A stretch of DNA of 64,000 nucleotides from Blattamonas nauphoetae (GCA_033064195.1 JARBJD010000114.1:124001-188000), one strand, 5' to 3'. Counted from the stretch's first letter, positions 21,901-33,282 are shown. Numbers and translations are program-made. Notes: generated by a model from the letters alone, not told the origin.

Positions 21901-24900
21901 CTCCCAGCCTCGCTTCTTTCGTCCTCCGCCTCTTCACCTCCTTCAGAGTCTCTTTCCGAGTCTTCTGAGATATGTTGTGAGATCTCGAGTTTGTCGCTGC
22001 GTGGAGTGTCGAAAGAATCGAGAGTGGAATTGAACTCGTTAGACTTTCTGAGAAGCGGGAAGCCTTCCTGTTTCTGCCGTTCTCTTTCCTGTCTGTAGTG
22101 CTCTTTCAGTCGGGCTTGTTCTTGCTTGGCCCATTCGAGATCTTGCTTTTCCTTTTCTTCCCTTAGGCGTTTGAGTCGAGCAAGTTCGTCCTCTTTTGAT
22201 TTAATTAGCTTGAGTCTTTCCGATTCTTCAGCTTCTTTCTCTTTCCGACGCCTTTCGTTCTCTTCCTGTTCGATTCGTCTTCTCTCTTCGATCAGCTGTC
22301 GCTCTTCCTCTTTTCGGATTTCTTCCAAACGTTGTTCTTCACGAATTCTCTCATCCTCCTCTTTCCTTCGTCTTTCCTCTTCCTCCTTCCTTTGCCTTTC
22401 CTCCACCTCTTTCCTTCGCCTTTCTTCCTCCTGTTCCTGTCGTTTCAGTTCTTCCTTTCGCAACCGCTCTTCCTCCTCTTGTTGTCTGAGTTCTTCTTGA
22501 AGTCTCTCTCTCTCCTCTTCCTCTTTTCGAAGTCGCTCTTCTTCTTCCTTTCGGAGTCTTTCTTCCTCCTCTTCCTGTCTTTTTCGTTCCTCCTCCTCTT
22601 TCAGGAGTCTCTCTTCTTCTTCTCGTCTTTGTCTTTCTTCTTCTTCTCTCCTCAATTTTTCTTCTTCCTGTTCTTTCCGCAATCGCTCCTCTTCTGCTTT
22701 TCTCTCTTCTTCCTTCCAAAGCTCTTCCAGTCTTCTTTCTTCCTCCTTTCGCTCTTCCTCCAATCTCCTCTCTTCTTCTTTTCTCTCTTCCTCCATTCTC
22801 CTCTCTTCTTCTTTTCTCTCTTCCTCCATTCGTCTCTCTTCTTCAAGACGTCGCTCTTCTTCTCTCCTTTCTTCTTCCAATCTTTTTTCTTCCATCCACT
22901 TCTCCTCTGCCCTTCTCCTTTCATCTTCGCGTATTTTCTCTTCTCGGATGCGTTCTTCTTCTCTCCGTGCAATCTCTTTTCTTCTCTCCTCTTCCTCACG
23001 GATTCGCTCAGCCTCCTTCCGCGCGTTTTCAGCTTGCACCTGCGCTTCCAACTGTTGTCGTAGTAATTCCACTTGTCGTTCCAATTCGTCTCGTTCAATT
23101 TGGAGTTTGACCTCAATTTCTTCTTTGATTAGATTTTCTTTGTATCTCTCCTCCTCTTCCATCCCTTTCCTTTCCTTGTCCTCCATTTTCTCTCTTTCTG
23201 CAACCTTTCTTTGTCGGATTGCTTCTTCTTTGAGACGTCTCTCCTGCTCCTCCTGTTCCTTTCTCGCTTGCTCCTTCGCTTGTTTCCGTCTCTCCTTTTC
23301 TCTTCTCTCCTCCTCTTTCTTCTTCTCTTCTTCTGCCTCTTTTCGGAGTCGCTCTTCCTCTTCTCGCAGTTTTTGATCACGCAACCTTTCTGCTTCCTCT
23401 CTTTGCTCTTCCTCCTCACGTAATCGATCTTCCAATTCGATTCGTTGGGACTCGAGTGTTTTGATGGTGTTGTCCATATCTTCGAACTTGCTCTTCCACA
23501 TCTCTTCCTCCATTCGCAGTCTTTCATCTTCTAATTCTTGTCGGTGCCTCTCTTCTTCTTCTCTCTTCTTTCGCGCTTCTTCTTCGCGACGTTGTTCAGC
23601 TTTCAGTTGACTCTCTTCTTCTCTTTCGATTCGTTCAATTGTCGCCAGCATCCTTGCTCGATGATCCTCTTCAGTCATCTTCACAAGCTCGTCCTGACAT
23701 CTCTTTTCTTCCTCCCTTCTTCGCTCGTCCTCCTTCCTCTTCTCTTCGTATCTGAGGTGGATATTGTCAATTTCAATTTGGCGGAGAATTGCGTTCTCCT
23801 TGACAGCTGCATCGACCTGTTTTCCAAGATTCTGAAACGAGATCGAGAGAAGTCAGAACGAGAAAGGGGATACAGCGTTTTCTGCCTCCAGTTCAGCGAT
23901 TTCATTCGATGCGAATTGGATTCGGTCTCGGAGTTCGTCTTCTTCGTTGTCGACTGTCTCGAATTGTTCGGCGTGAGCAACCTCTTCCTCGAGAAAGTCG
24001 GTCTCTTCGATCTCTCTCTTCAGGACGCCTAAACAGGAAGCGAATAATGAGAAAGATGATCAAAAATGGAGAAAGGACTCAGAGCCCATACAGTTCGCGA
24101 TGGTTCTCTGGAAGTTCTCATCCATGAGCTGATCGAGTGTGTGCTGGAAGTTCTTCAACACTGCTTTGCTGTTCGTCCACTGCCTGAGATTGTCAAAGAT
24201 GGGTTCAACCATCCCGTCGATGTTGAATTGCGACGAGAGAGTCTTCTCCAGATCCGCTCGCATCCTTTCGATGTACTTTTCAGTCTTCTGTCTTTCCGAC
24301 TCTCTTTCTTCTTCTCGTCTTTGCCGTTCGGTGTCGCTTCTGTTGATGTAATCTGCCATCATCTGTTTCCGAACGCTGTCTTCTTCGTGAATGAGGAGTT
24401 GAGTCAGTTGGTCCTGTCTAAACTGTTCCTCCTGCCTGTCAAGCTCTTCTTCTCTCCGTTGTTGGTCCTGTTTCTCTTTCTCTTCTGCTTCCTTTCTCTT
24501 TTTCTCTTCTAAACGTCTTTGTTGTTCGTCCAACCGCTTTTGTCTTTCGTCCAAGAGCTGCCGTTGTTGTTCAAGTTCAGCAGCACGTTCCAGTTCTTGC
24601 TGAATTCTTTCTTGTTGAAGTTTTTCCTGTTGAATCCTTTCCTGTTCTTCAATTTTCTTTTTTTCAGCCTCGCGCTTCCGTCTTTCCTCTTCAAGTCGCT
24701 CTTCCTGTTTGCGTAGCATTTCTTGTTCTCTGGCTTCTTGTTCCAATCTTTGCTTCTCTTGAAGGATTTTTTCTTTCTGAATGCGCTCCTGTTCAATTTT
24801 CTGTTGTTCTTCTTTGACTCTGTTAGCTTCAGCAAGTTGTTGTTCTTCCAGAATTTTCTTGGCTGCCTCCTCTTGAATCCGCTTTTCTTCTTCAAGTCGT

Positions 24901-26154
24901 TTCTTCTCTCGGAGCTGCCAAATTGTTAAACCTGTTGGCGTGGATGGTATAGGATTAATTGTATCTTCAGGCGCGTATGGATTGAGAGATGAATCATCTT
25001 CTGGAAGGATTGTTCCGCTTTTAGACCTTTGCAAGACACGAAGTCTCATCTGCCGCATTTTATTATAGAGCATCTTGTAAGCACCTTTGATTTGGCTGAG
25101 CTGGAGAAGATCACGAGTTGTTGGTCTGTCGGCCGGTTCATCAGCGAGGAGTTGAAATAACAGAAGTTTTACCGGCTGAGTCAGGTTTCTTCGACATGAT
25201 GATTTCAAACTTTTGAGTGATTTATCTGCAGGAAGCTCCTGTCGAGTTGCAAGACGCCAGAAAATCAAGCCAAGCGAATATATATCTCCACTCTCAGTTA
25301 CACTGGATAAGAATGAAGTATAATAAAAAATAGAGGAAAATAATAGTGCTGACAGTTTGTTTGATGTGACTTCCGGAGCAGCGTAGGGATTTTGACGCGA
25401 TTTATCATCGTCTAAATATCGAATTATTCCGTAATCAGCTGAACAGAAATTGGAAAAAAGTTGAGGATGGCAATAAAACATCAGTATACTCAAGGCCAGA
25501 TGGTTCGGAGTGAGACAGAAAATATTGCACGGTTTTAAATTTCCATGGACGACCCAATTTTTGTGAAGAGCATGTAAGGCCACAACCATCTGTGTCAAGA
25601 GGGTCAGTAGGGTCTAAATATCATAAACAAGTGGAATAATATGTTTTTAGTGATGGATATGTTGTATAAGGATAAAGTCGTTCAAACGTTCTCATCGACA
25701 TCATGTCCCCGTTTGACATATGAATCAATTTTTGATTGCATTGATTCATATTTATCGCAATGTTCAATGATCAGTTCACAATTCCCGCTGTCTTGAAAGA
25801 AATCGATGTATTTTAGAAGAGATGGCGATCGGAGGTGAACCAACGCCTCCATGTCCAGAACGAAATTGTCGAGATCTGTAATCCATGACTTTGGAAACGA
25901 CTTTTTGATTAAAGTCTCCTTCGGTGATGTTCGTGAAAGCTTTTTTGCCTGTGTAAGACTCCCTCGACTCAGGAGTACCTGAGTATATTTCTGGAGATCC
26001 ACTTTGGGTCCAGGACGATGATAAAACAGGAAATGAAAGTAAGAAAAAAAGTACAATGATTCTGACGTTGCATTGGTATCCAGAACTCTCAGATGAATGA
26101 GGTCTGCCACTATTTCGATTGCGTGAAGAAGATCCTGCCCAGAAATGAACACAT
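18903..26154 (-). CDS. Giant pseudokinase with Glu/Arg-rich coiled coil (over 2,200 aa)
   Basis: Well-supported exons are 25490-25613, 25354-25438, 24092-25302, 23874-24028 and 18903-23831, all in phase, with introns of 74, 51, 51, 63 and 42 nt. An upstream exon covers about 25688-25990; the start codon is not resolved (an ATG at 26154 reads into a stop). The N-terminal 280 residues form a kinase fold: ETLIKKSF (beta-3 Lys), VVHGNLKPCNIF, DYG and APEV. The catalytic Asp of HRD is Asn in HGN, so it is probably a pseudokinase. The rest is a huge Glu/Arg/Lys coiled coil, a Ser/Asp-rich acidic middle and a basic Ser-rich tail. Degenerate minisatellites occur at 22735-22870 and 20330-20420. A cytoskeletal scaffold role is inference. 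Long open frames on the opposite strand are shadows. Confidence 0.75.
20330..20420. repeat. 21-bp coding tandem repeat
   Basis: About four units encode KQVEKDA-type heptads (DVKQVEKDAKQVEKDAKKVE) in the giant coiled-coil protein. Units differ at single bases. The array keeps frame, since 21 is a multiple of three, and would extend a coiled coil by whole heptads. Confidence 0.75.
22735..22870. repeat. Coding minisatellite of EEERR/MEEER units
   Basis: Near-identical units of roughly 30-36 bp encode runs such as EERRMEEERKEEERRLEEER in the giant coiled-coil protein. The high identity between neighbouring units suggests recent unequal exchange. The whole array is in frame. Confidence 0.65.
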
Positions 26155-26213
26155 GGACGTCAAGAAAATAGATTATCGAGAGTTTGATGATTTCTTTCTT
26201 ATTTTATACTAGA

Positions 26214-26807
26214 ATGCTTCTCGAGTCGGAAGTTTTTATGGAGATTCTCCGAAAACCGTTCTTTGATGATGTTTGGATTGGTGATTGGGCATCATTTGGC
26301 CATTTTTTCTCGGAGGACGAGTGCTCAAGCATTCAAAGTCGATGGGAAACTCCTATTCAGTGCCTTGTTGAGATTTCAACAAATCCTAATTTGAGTGAAC
26401 AACTTCTAGGGAAGACCTTTGCCGAATGTATCGGCCTCGATAACGAGTCACTTTCAAATCGAATTGCAAAGGTTTTAATGCAGTACGCAGGGACAATTCG
26501 ATGGATTGTGGTTGATGGGGAGGGGTACGTCACAAATCATCTCGTTCTGGGACCAGAATGGAACGATTGGCAGGATCTCGTCAGTTCACTCACTAACAAA
26601 GCCGTACAGGCGCTTAATGATCTCTGGCCCACACCGTACAAGTGTCTTCTAGATTTTGCCACATATCCAACACAAAAACTCTCTGATTTCAAGCAGACAT
26701 TGGAGGAAACTCCAGACATTGGGATGATTGATGCACAGCAAATTTTTCAGATCATCAAAATCAAAGTCAAACAGTTGAAGTTTTTACGACCGAGTCAAGA
26801 TGATTGA
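26214..26807 (+). CDS. Unknown 197-aa protein
   Basis: A single exon beginning MLLESEVFMEILRKPFFDDV and ending LKFLRPSQDD. A stop-free upstream extension to 26184 adds MMISFLFYTR, but that stretch ends in TACTAG right before the ATG and looks like untranslated leader or an intron end. The composition is that of a folded globular protein: aromatic and aliphatic residues are spread evenly, with two Trp-rich patches (WIGDWASF, WNDWQDL). There is no signal peptide, membrane helix or catalytic motif I know. It starts about 60 bp from the head of the divergent pseudokinase gene, so the two probably share a promoter region. Confidence 0.7.
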   Translation: MLLESEVFMEILRKPFFDDVWIGDWASFGHFFSEDECSSIQSRWETPIQCLVEISTNPNLSEQLLGKTFAECIGLDNESLSNRIAKVLMQYAGTIRWIVVDGEGYVTNHLVLGPEWNDWQDLVSSLTNKAVQALNDLWPTPYKCLLDFATYPTQKLSDFKQTLEETPDIGMIDAQQIFQIIKIKVKQLKFLRPSQDD

Positions 26808-26981
26808 ACGTTTTGTTTGTTTTCATTTCACAGAATATCTTTCTTCACCCAAAAACGAATGAAAAACGACAGTGCTGAAGAAAATGACTCAGGAAATCCG
26901 AGTAAAACAATAGCGACGAAAACAAAACGGATATAAAATAGAGAAATGGTCACCGACGAACGGATCATCAGGACGTGATTG

Positions 26982-28367
26982 TCATTTCTCATCAATAGCG
27001 AAGAATTCCGGGATGGAAGCTGTAACAAGTCGAAATAGAAAGGGTATAAGTGATGGGAGGGAAATGAGATACATTTTAATTCTTCTTGTGATTCCATGAG
27101 CATCAGTTCCTGTTGTTGGAATTTGTCCGTTTTTTGGATGACTAAGTTCAGGGCAGTGATGGCATTCTCGCATGCCAACTTTAGGATATGGTAATTGAAT
27201 TTTGCGCGTCCTTCAAGAGGAAACGATGGCATAGTGTGTGTCTGTGAATCGTTCTCGCATCGTAACTTGATGAGGTTTGATAGAAGAAGGGCTGCAAAGC
27301 AATCACCCGTCCCACCGTAATTGTAATGAACATACGGAAAGTTTATCGAAAAAATGGAGTTGGAGACATCCTGATGAGAGAATGATTGTGTCTGATCGAA
27401 CGAAGCTGAAGTATTTGGTGATTGAGGTGGGGTTGGGAAGGAATGAATGGAATGCTGTGGGTCAGTACTTTGTGAAGGAGCATTTACAGGAGATGGAGAA
27501 CAAAGTGGGCTGGAATGTGGTGTGGCATCCTCATTGTGATTGATTCCGACATCATCTCGCATCGAATTAAGAATACTACAATAAAGAGTCATCATCGGAG
27601 ATGGAGATGATGGCGTTTTTGAGTCAGGGACACCGGAGTAGTCAATCGATGAGAGGTCATCAATGTCAAAGATTGATTGATCGGTTCTGTTTCCATCCTC
27701 ATCGAAACGAATGCTTTTCAAAATGATGACTGAGGTTCCATATTTCCCATGGAGACGTTGAAATCCTTTGAAAACATCGGCCTTATTTCTTATTGGAATT
27801 CTGGCTAGTGATCTGAACAGTTGAGTCGAGAATGGAACATACTCAAATTCGAAGAGATTTGGAAGAAGAATATCAGCCTGACCAATAACATCCTGTTGGT
27901 AAATTTCAGTAAGTTCTGAGCTGACGTAGTAATGTCCATTATCTCCCATGACAGGATCACAAACAAACAACGGTTTTCTTTCATTTGTTCTCAATTTTGC
28001 GATACATGAAGCAACTTCTTTGAGGAGAGATGGCTGACCAATATACCCCGTGATAACGTATGCATAATTGAGGAGTTTGTTTGTCTGGAGGCCGTCCGCA
28101 AGTTCCTTGAACTCCGGACCTTGCATTCGTGTTCCTGGGTGTCCTGGATAATTGGAAGGAGCACTAACTACAGGAGAGAATTCAGAAAATGATCATGAAT
28201 GCAGGAGTTTCTGAAAGATGCGTACGTTGGACAGTGTGTAAGAAATCAGCAGGAATTTGGTTCAGAAAGAAAATTGGCTGAGCACATTTATTACCGACAT
28301 TGCCAAAGACAACGTGACTTTGAATTGATAAGACAGTACTATCATGAGGCACAGTTCTGAAGGCCAT
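26982..28367 (-). CDS. PDXK: Pyridoxal kinase (414 aa)
   Basis: Four exons: 28226-28367, 27843-28167, 27073-27812 and 26982-27019; introns 58, 30 and 53 nt. The enzyme phosphorylates pyridoxal, pyridoxine and pyridoxamine with ATP in the vitamin B6 salvage pathway. Diagnostic parts are VLSIQSHVVFGNVGNK at the N-terminus, the YPGHPGTR loop, CDPVMGDNGHYYV, and GGTGDCFAALLL with the catalytic Asp. At 414 residues it is about 100 longer than usual, because of a Ser/Pro/His-rich insert before the GTGD motif (about residues 243-305). The second intron is 30 nt, a multiple of three with no stop, so its retention would add ten residues without breaking the frame. Confidence 0.93.
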
Positions 28368-28517
28368 CGGTTGATCACACCCATGGAACGAAAACGTGAA
28401 AAACGTCACCGAAACCAGAAAGGGTGTGAACCAATGGAAAACGAATAATAATAATGGTGAAGTGTTCTCAAAAATGAAGACTCAGACAGCAATCGAAGCA
28501 TGCAGAAGGGTGCGATT

Positions 28518-29308
28518 TCAAGACACACCAGTTGTGTTCGTTGCCAATGGAGGGGCCCTCAGACATTGCTCAGCATAGATAAAAAGATGGCGTTGGACAA
28601 GTGGGTGAAGAGAATCAAGGTCAAATTGGACGAGTTTGTTGCCAGAGATCTTGGCTTTTTCAACAGACGAATTAAGGAGGAGTGTGCAAAGACTGGACAA
28701 TTGTTCATGAGAGAGTCTTTGAATATTCTCATAAAATAGTTCTGTTTCCTCTATGGTCAATGGTTGGGCACCGCCCTCGATTGGGGTCAGTACTGTCTCT
28801 GGGTCAACCTGGGAATGGGCTCCCAGAAGAAGGGGTTCAACATTCAAGAGTTCTTCTTCAGAATACCGCTCATCAGGAGTTTTCCACCATCTGCGAGGCT
28901 GGGCTTTTTCGATCAGTTCGATCTGATATGGCCTGATGAGAGAATTGCCTCGAAGTCGCTTTAACAGTCCTGATTGGATCTTTCGAGCGTCAATAGAGAC
29001 TGGGTTTTGTGCTGCATTGAAGTGGTAACAATTGTCGAACGTTTGAAATATGTCATGGATTACATCATCTACAGAATCATTATATTCTCCATAATCGATC
29101 TTTCGGCATATTGTACCAAAATCCATCGGTCGTGTGATAATTTGACGGTATGTTGGGATTTGGAGGAGCTCGGGATTCACTCGTTCTGCAAAGACGAGTC
29201 CTGAAGGTGTTTGGATAATATTTTTCAATGTTTCTTTCAAAAATCTTCAAAAATATGAGAAAAGAAAAGAAAGAATGACTGTAGGATCTGTTTATTTGGA
29301 TGTGTCAT
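28518..29308 (-). CDS. BET-type bromodomain + NET domain protein (251 aa)
   Basis: Exon 1 is 29280-29308 and exon 2 is 28518-29244, joined across a 35-nt intron; the start gives MTHPNKQILQFLKE. Residues about 12-105 form a bromodomain with NPELLQIPTYRQIITRPMDFGTI and the acetyl-lysine-binding Asn in NCYHFN. Residues about 175-240 form an extra-terminal (NET) domain: LTIEETELFYENIQRLSHEQL through FDLDSLHPLVQRHLFIYAEQCL. This is the BET family layout but with one bromodomain, as in plant GTE proteins, and no long C-terminal domain. BET proteins read acetylated histones and recruit transcription factors. It is divergent from the next gene with 111 bp between start codons. Confidence 0.9.
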
Positions 29309-29419
29309 TCTGTGGCGACTTATACTAGAAGTATGGGTCCATTCGAACCTCACTTTGTTTGTCAGTTTTTATTGACTATTTATCTGATCATTGTCTTCCC
29401 ATTGCATTACATTAGAACA

Positions 29420-30216
29420 ATGTTTCCTTCAAATACACCTGGTGTGAAGCCTACCTCAGAACCAATCCGGCATACAAATCAAGAATCGTCCATGAGTCGT
29501 GATGACATTGAACAGGCTAGAATTGAAGCAAAACGTCGAAAATTCCAACAACTTGAACAAGATCGAATGAAATTTTACAGTGGCTCTCCACAGGAAATTC
29601 AAGAAGTGAAGTATGCCCATGTCATGCGTATTCTCCTGAACATTCAGACAACAACGTTATCAAGAGCTGAAAGCAGAGAAAGATTTATATGAACATCAAC
29701 GCAAACAAAGGCCTGTCGATCATAGTGCGCCAGTGTGTTCTTTCACGATCCAATTATTTCCACTCATTTTGTAGCTCCCTGGAACTGATGTTTCTACCCA
29801 ACGGTTAGACGAACAAACACAAATTCAAAATCAACGCAAACAACAAGAAATTTCACTTCGTGAAGAAAATAAACGCGTTTGTCATCTTTCAACGTTTCAA
29901 ATCAATCCAGCTTGCCGAAGCAAGAGCTGCAGAACGTCAGAGAGAAAAGCAAAGAGATGCCCAATATGTCGAGTCCTCTGAACAATTTATGAATACATTT
30001 GGAAAGTCCCTCCGGTAGATTAACACAGCACCTCATCCACTTTCTTTTTTGGTATTTTTGTCTGAACGCCTGATAGCTTTCAATGGTCAACATCACCTCA
30101 TCAACCACACGACTTGATTGGATTGTTCACATATTAATCGAAGAACAGAACAGGACAGACAACGAATGAGAGAAGGGACATATACTGCCCGACATGACGA
30201 CTTGATTCGGCTGTAA
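29420..30216 (+). CDS. Small coiled-coil protein (184 aa)
   Basis: Five exons: 29420-29610, 29648-29732, 29775-29876, 29911-30014 and 30144-30216; introns 37, 42, 34 and 129 nt. All junctions are in phase. The product is Gln/Arg/Glu-rich helix almost throughout (DIEQARIEAKRRKFQQLEQD, LAEARAAERQREKQRDAQ) with a short motif EQFMNTFGKSLR and a conserved-looking end, REGTYTARHDDLIRL. Small proteins of this make-up are common among axonemal and microtubule-inner proteins, but I cannot name an ortholog. Without the last intron the protein would stop after KSLR. Confidence 0.6.
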
Positions 30217-31701
30217 AACGGTTGTATTTTACTGAATAAAGAGACAATGTGTTTCACTTTTCTATCAAAGATAATTTAGAGAGGTAGAGACCTTGTGACA
30301 AAAAATTGGACACCAAAAAATTCTGAATGACGTGAAAACTGTAAAATTAAAAAAATGATGGACATGTTCTTCACGACATGACACGTGATTCACTTCATCC
30401 TACTTGATCCCTCGAACTTTAAATTTTTTAACTCTACGAGAGTAACACTCGAGGAGGCTGTCACTGAATGAGAGAACGCTGATTCTAGTACTTTCTTGTG
30501 GGATCGAGTTCTCACCTCGCACGATTTTTGGACGAAGGAAGTCTATTGTAACGTAAATCGCATAAATGTCAAAAATAATTGAAACGAGCGTTCACGAAAT
30601 GTGTTTGATGAGGTTAAAGTCGGTACTGATTGTTTGAAAGTCTTTCTGACCGATATTGCCCTGTTTGATTCTGGGAAGTTTTATGTTTTTCTTGTTTCAA
30701 CCAACACAATCACTGAGAAGGACCCGAGTGTGGTGGAGAGGGTCCATCTTGGCCTTAGTGAGAAGTTTGACGAAAGTGTCAGTGAATGTTTTCATTCCAT
30801 GATATTTTCAGACACTCAAAGTTTGTCAGTTTCAACTCATCCCAGCACATCACCAAATCCCGAGTTTTCTTTGATGATCACACAACCTTGATTCTCAGCG
30901 TGGTGTGTCTTTTCTCTTTGTGACTTCTTCACTTTCTCTCGTCCTCTCTCGCACATTCTTCACATCGCCAAACAGACAAAACTCTTAAGAGAAACATTTC
31001 GAAAGAGTGACATTTCCGATGGTGCAGCGATTTTGAAAACGATGGGGCTGAAAGAGAGGAACTCTGTGACATTTCCTGAAACTGATTCGACTCACTTAGA
31101 GGAAGCGTTGGAAAGAACGGTGTGATTTTTGATTTCGAAATCTGTCTTTCGATGAACGGCTGACCTTTATGACACGTTTTTGAATCTGAAATGAACAGAA
31201 TTCAATGTCTTGACGGTTGCGAGCTGTGGCTGGTTTTTCTTTCGCAACTCACTGTCCATCATCGGTATTCAGCGTATCGGTGTCCTTGGATACTGCATTG
31301 ACAGAGACATGGAGCGAGCGAGTTGACTTATTTCTTCCTTTTCATTTTCTTCATTCAATCTGCTTCTATCTATCACTTGACATTCACAATCCTGGATACA
31401 TTCAAGAGTGATATCGGTTGTGAATCACGTGTCATGTCGTTCGAAGTATGTCCCCCTACAGTAGCATTTCATGTCATACTCTCTTATTTTTCACTGTTGT
31501 TCTTTCAAAAAAATCGCAGAGATGTATAACTCAAGGTAGTTGAAGTGTGTGTAAAATGAATTCTCAACTCTCTCTTGTTCTGTCAAAAAACAAAAATTGT
31601 AGCTGGATCAAGTCGCCGTGACGGGCAGTATAAAGGAAGAATAAAGATGAAGAAAATGGAGAAACAGATACATGAAAAAGTGTTATGATATGCGAACTTG
31701 A
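30217..31701. other. 1.5-kb region without an intact gene
   Basis: The stretch between the coiled-coil gene and the proline-rich gene has only short open frames. On the plus strand, 30580-31320 holds several protein-like blocks in shifting frames (see the pseudogene entry). The rest is T-rich, with runs such as those near 31330-31500, and shows no RNA gene or repeat I can recognise. Confidence 0.6.
30580..31326 (+). pseudogene. Probable decayed protein gene
   Basis: Blocks that read like protein follow one another on the plus strand: FLTDIALFDSGKFYVFLVS (from about 30650), SKFVSFNSSQHITKSRVFF with DDHTTLILS (from about 30820), RETFRKSDISDGAAILKTMG (from about 30990), and SLSIIGIQRIGVLGY (from about 31250). 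Splice-like GT and AG signals lie between some blocks, but the phases do not join them into one frame with the rules that fit every neighbouring gene. It may be a pseudogene or a gene whose exons I could not place. The family is not recognised. Confidence 0.35.
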
Positions 31702-33282
31702 CTACAATGTATTGATGTCGATATCGATTAGATCACTGTCATCGGCAGGCTCGGGTGGAGGGCGATCGCGAAATGAATGTGAAGACGACGATTTGAGGGA
31801 TTTCGCCCCAAAATTGGGAATTGGCATTTGCTTCGCCTTTGAGAGACCAAGCTTTGCTTGAAGTGCCTGAATTCCTGTGAGTGGTGGTTGCTGTGATTCT
31901 TTTTCATCGTCGTCTGGGGGTGGTGGTGGAGGATCGTCTGGTTCTTTCTTCTCAGCAAATGGAGGGAGTTGTGGTTTACGTTTTGGGATTGGTGGAGGTG
32001 TTCCCAATAGGTTACTGGATGAAAGTGAGTGGATTGGCGGTTTGCTCTGAGGGGCTGGAGGTGGCGTTGAATCAAGTTTTGGTGTGCCAAATGGGAGTTT
32101 CTTGATTGAGCTTTCACCAACTGGGGGTGGTTTGCGAGATGGAAGTGGTGGGGCGTTGGTTTGCTGTGAATCAATTGCATCAATAATCTCGAAGTCATCA
32201 TCATCCATTTCTGGAAGTTTTTCTGTCGATGATATAGTGGTTTGAGATGAATTAAATGATGGGGGGTGACGCGCAGGGAGTTTCAGTGGTGTAAACTGGT
32301 GACTTGGTGTTGAATGAATGTGTTGTGATGGCTTTTGTGTATCAGCCTCAGTTGGAGGAGAATCAGTTGGAGGTGGTGGCGGCAAATCGTCAATATCATC
32401 ACCAGGAGGAGGTGGTGGAAGGTCAGGAGGGGTTGGTTCGCGTGGCGGGAGCGATATAGTGTTGGCGAGTTTGACTTGTGTTTGTGTTTTTGTCTCCTTT
32501 CTGACAACTGGGCGCCGCGTTTTTGAGGGTAATTTCTTCTCCTGCACCGTTTCTGGAACGATGACATCGTCAATCGGGAGCTCTGTAGACGGCTCTGACG
32601 CCTGCATTTTTGAGAAGTCAAAGGACGATTTTGGGACGACCATAGACATTGGACGGTTTCTTCCCAGTCCTCCCAAACCTCCCATTGGTTGATTTCCAAA
32701 AGAGATATTCAAAGACTTTGCTTTTGCAGAGATCGAGAGGCCACCAAATGCTTTTGGTTCAGGTTTTGGCTGTGAATCATCTGCATCGTCTGACTTCGTT
32801 AATACAGATGAAGATTTGTCTATTGTAGGTTTGGCAGCAGGAACTTTGAGGGTAGGTTTCTTTGGATTTTGATGGAACGAAATTGCAGATTTGATAATGA
32901 TCGCAACTTGCAAATATTGCGGTGAAGTGGTGCTATAAGGAAAAAAAGATGAAAAAAGAAAAATGATACAGTGAAGAATCAATGTCACTGTGACAATTCT
33001 CAGTCCAATCGTTGAGAAATTGCTTGTGAGAAAATGATGGTTTTCTTTCAAGTGCCGCTTGCACAAATGACTGAATTCCAGACTGTTGGCAATCAACCAA
33101 TTGAGTATCACTCGATGAAAACATTTCAATGAGATAGTCAACCAGTGAAGAAAGATTCTGAGAGAACAGAATAAGTGTCGAAAAACAATTGAGAATAAGA
33201 ACGAGTATACGTTGGAGTAGGAACTACCCGCTTGACCAGAGTTTGCGGATTCTGACTTTTGGCCAAGCTGTCTGGGGAACAT
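31702..33282 (-). CDS. Proline-rich protein (496 aa)
   Basis: Three exons: 33211-33282, 32970-33157 and 31702-32932; introns 53 and 37 nt. The first 120 residues look folded and helical (NLSSLVDYLIEMFSSSDTQL, GIQSFVQAALERK). The remaining part is disordered and very Pro-rich, with poly-Pro tracts such as PPDLPPPPPGDD and PPPPPPDDDE that could bind SH3, WW or profilin domains. A short segment TGIQALQAKLGLSKAKQM and an acidic end DDSDLIDIDI follow. Poly-Pro plus an acidic tail recalls actin regulators of the WASP/WAVE/FAM21 type, but no WH2 or VCA motif is visible, so this is only a hint. Confidence 0.7.
   Translation of the reverse strand: MFPRQLGQKSESANSGQAGSSYSNVYSFLFSIVFRHLFCSLRIFLHWLTISLKCFHRVILNWLIANSLEFSHLCKRHLKENHHFLTSNFSTIGLRIVTVTLILHCIIFLFSSFFPYSTTSPQYLQVAIIIKSAISFHQNPKKPTLKVPAAKPTIDKSSSVLTKSDDADDSQPKPEPKAFGGLSISAKAKSLNISFGNQPMGGLGGLGRNRPMSMVVPKSSFDFSKMQASEPSTELPIDDVIVPETVQEKKLPSKTRRPVVRKETKTQTQVKLANTISLPPREPTPPDLPPPPPGDDIDDLPPPPPTDSPPTEADTQKPSQHIHSTPSHQFTPLKLPARHPPSFNSSQTTISSTEKLPEMDDDDFEIIDAIDSQQTNAPPLPSRKPPPVGESSIKKLPFGTPKLDSTPPPAPQSKPPIHSLSSSNLLGTPPPIPKRKPQLPPFAEKKEPDDPPPPPPDDDEKESQQPPLTGIQALQAKLGLSKAKQMPIPNFGAKSLKSSSSHSFRDRPPPEPADDSDLIDIDINTL

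Noticed and set aside
30016-30018. TAG as the end of the small coiled-coil gene
   Set aside because: A phase-2 donor overlaps it, and the downstream exon continues the same helical sequence to a TAA at 30214-30216. The shorter form remains possible.
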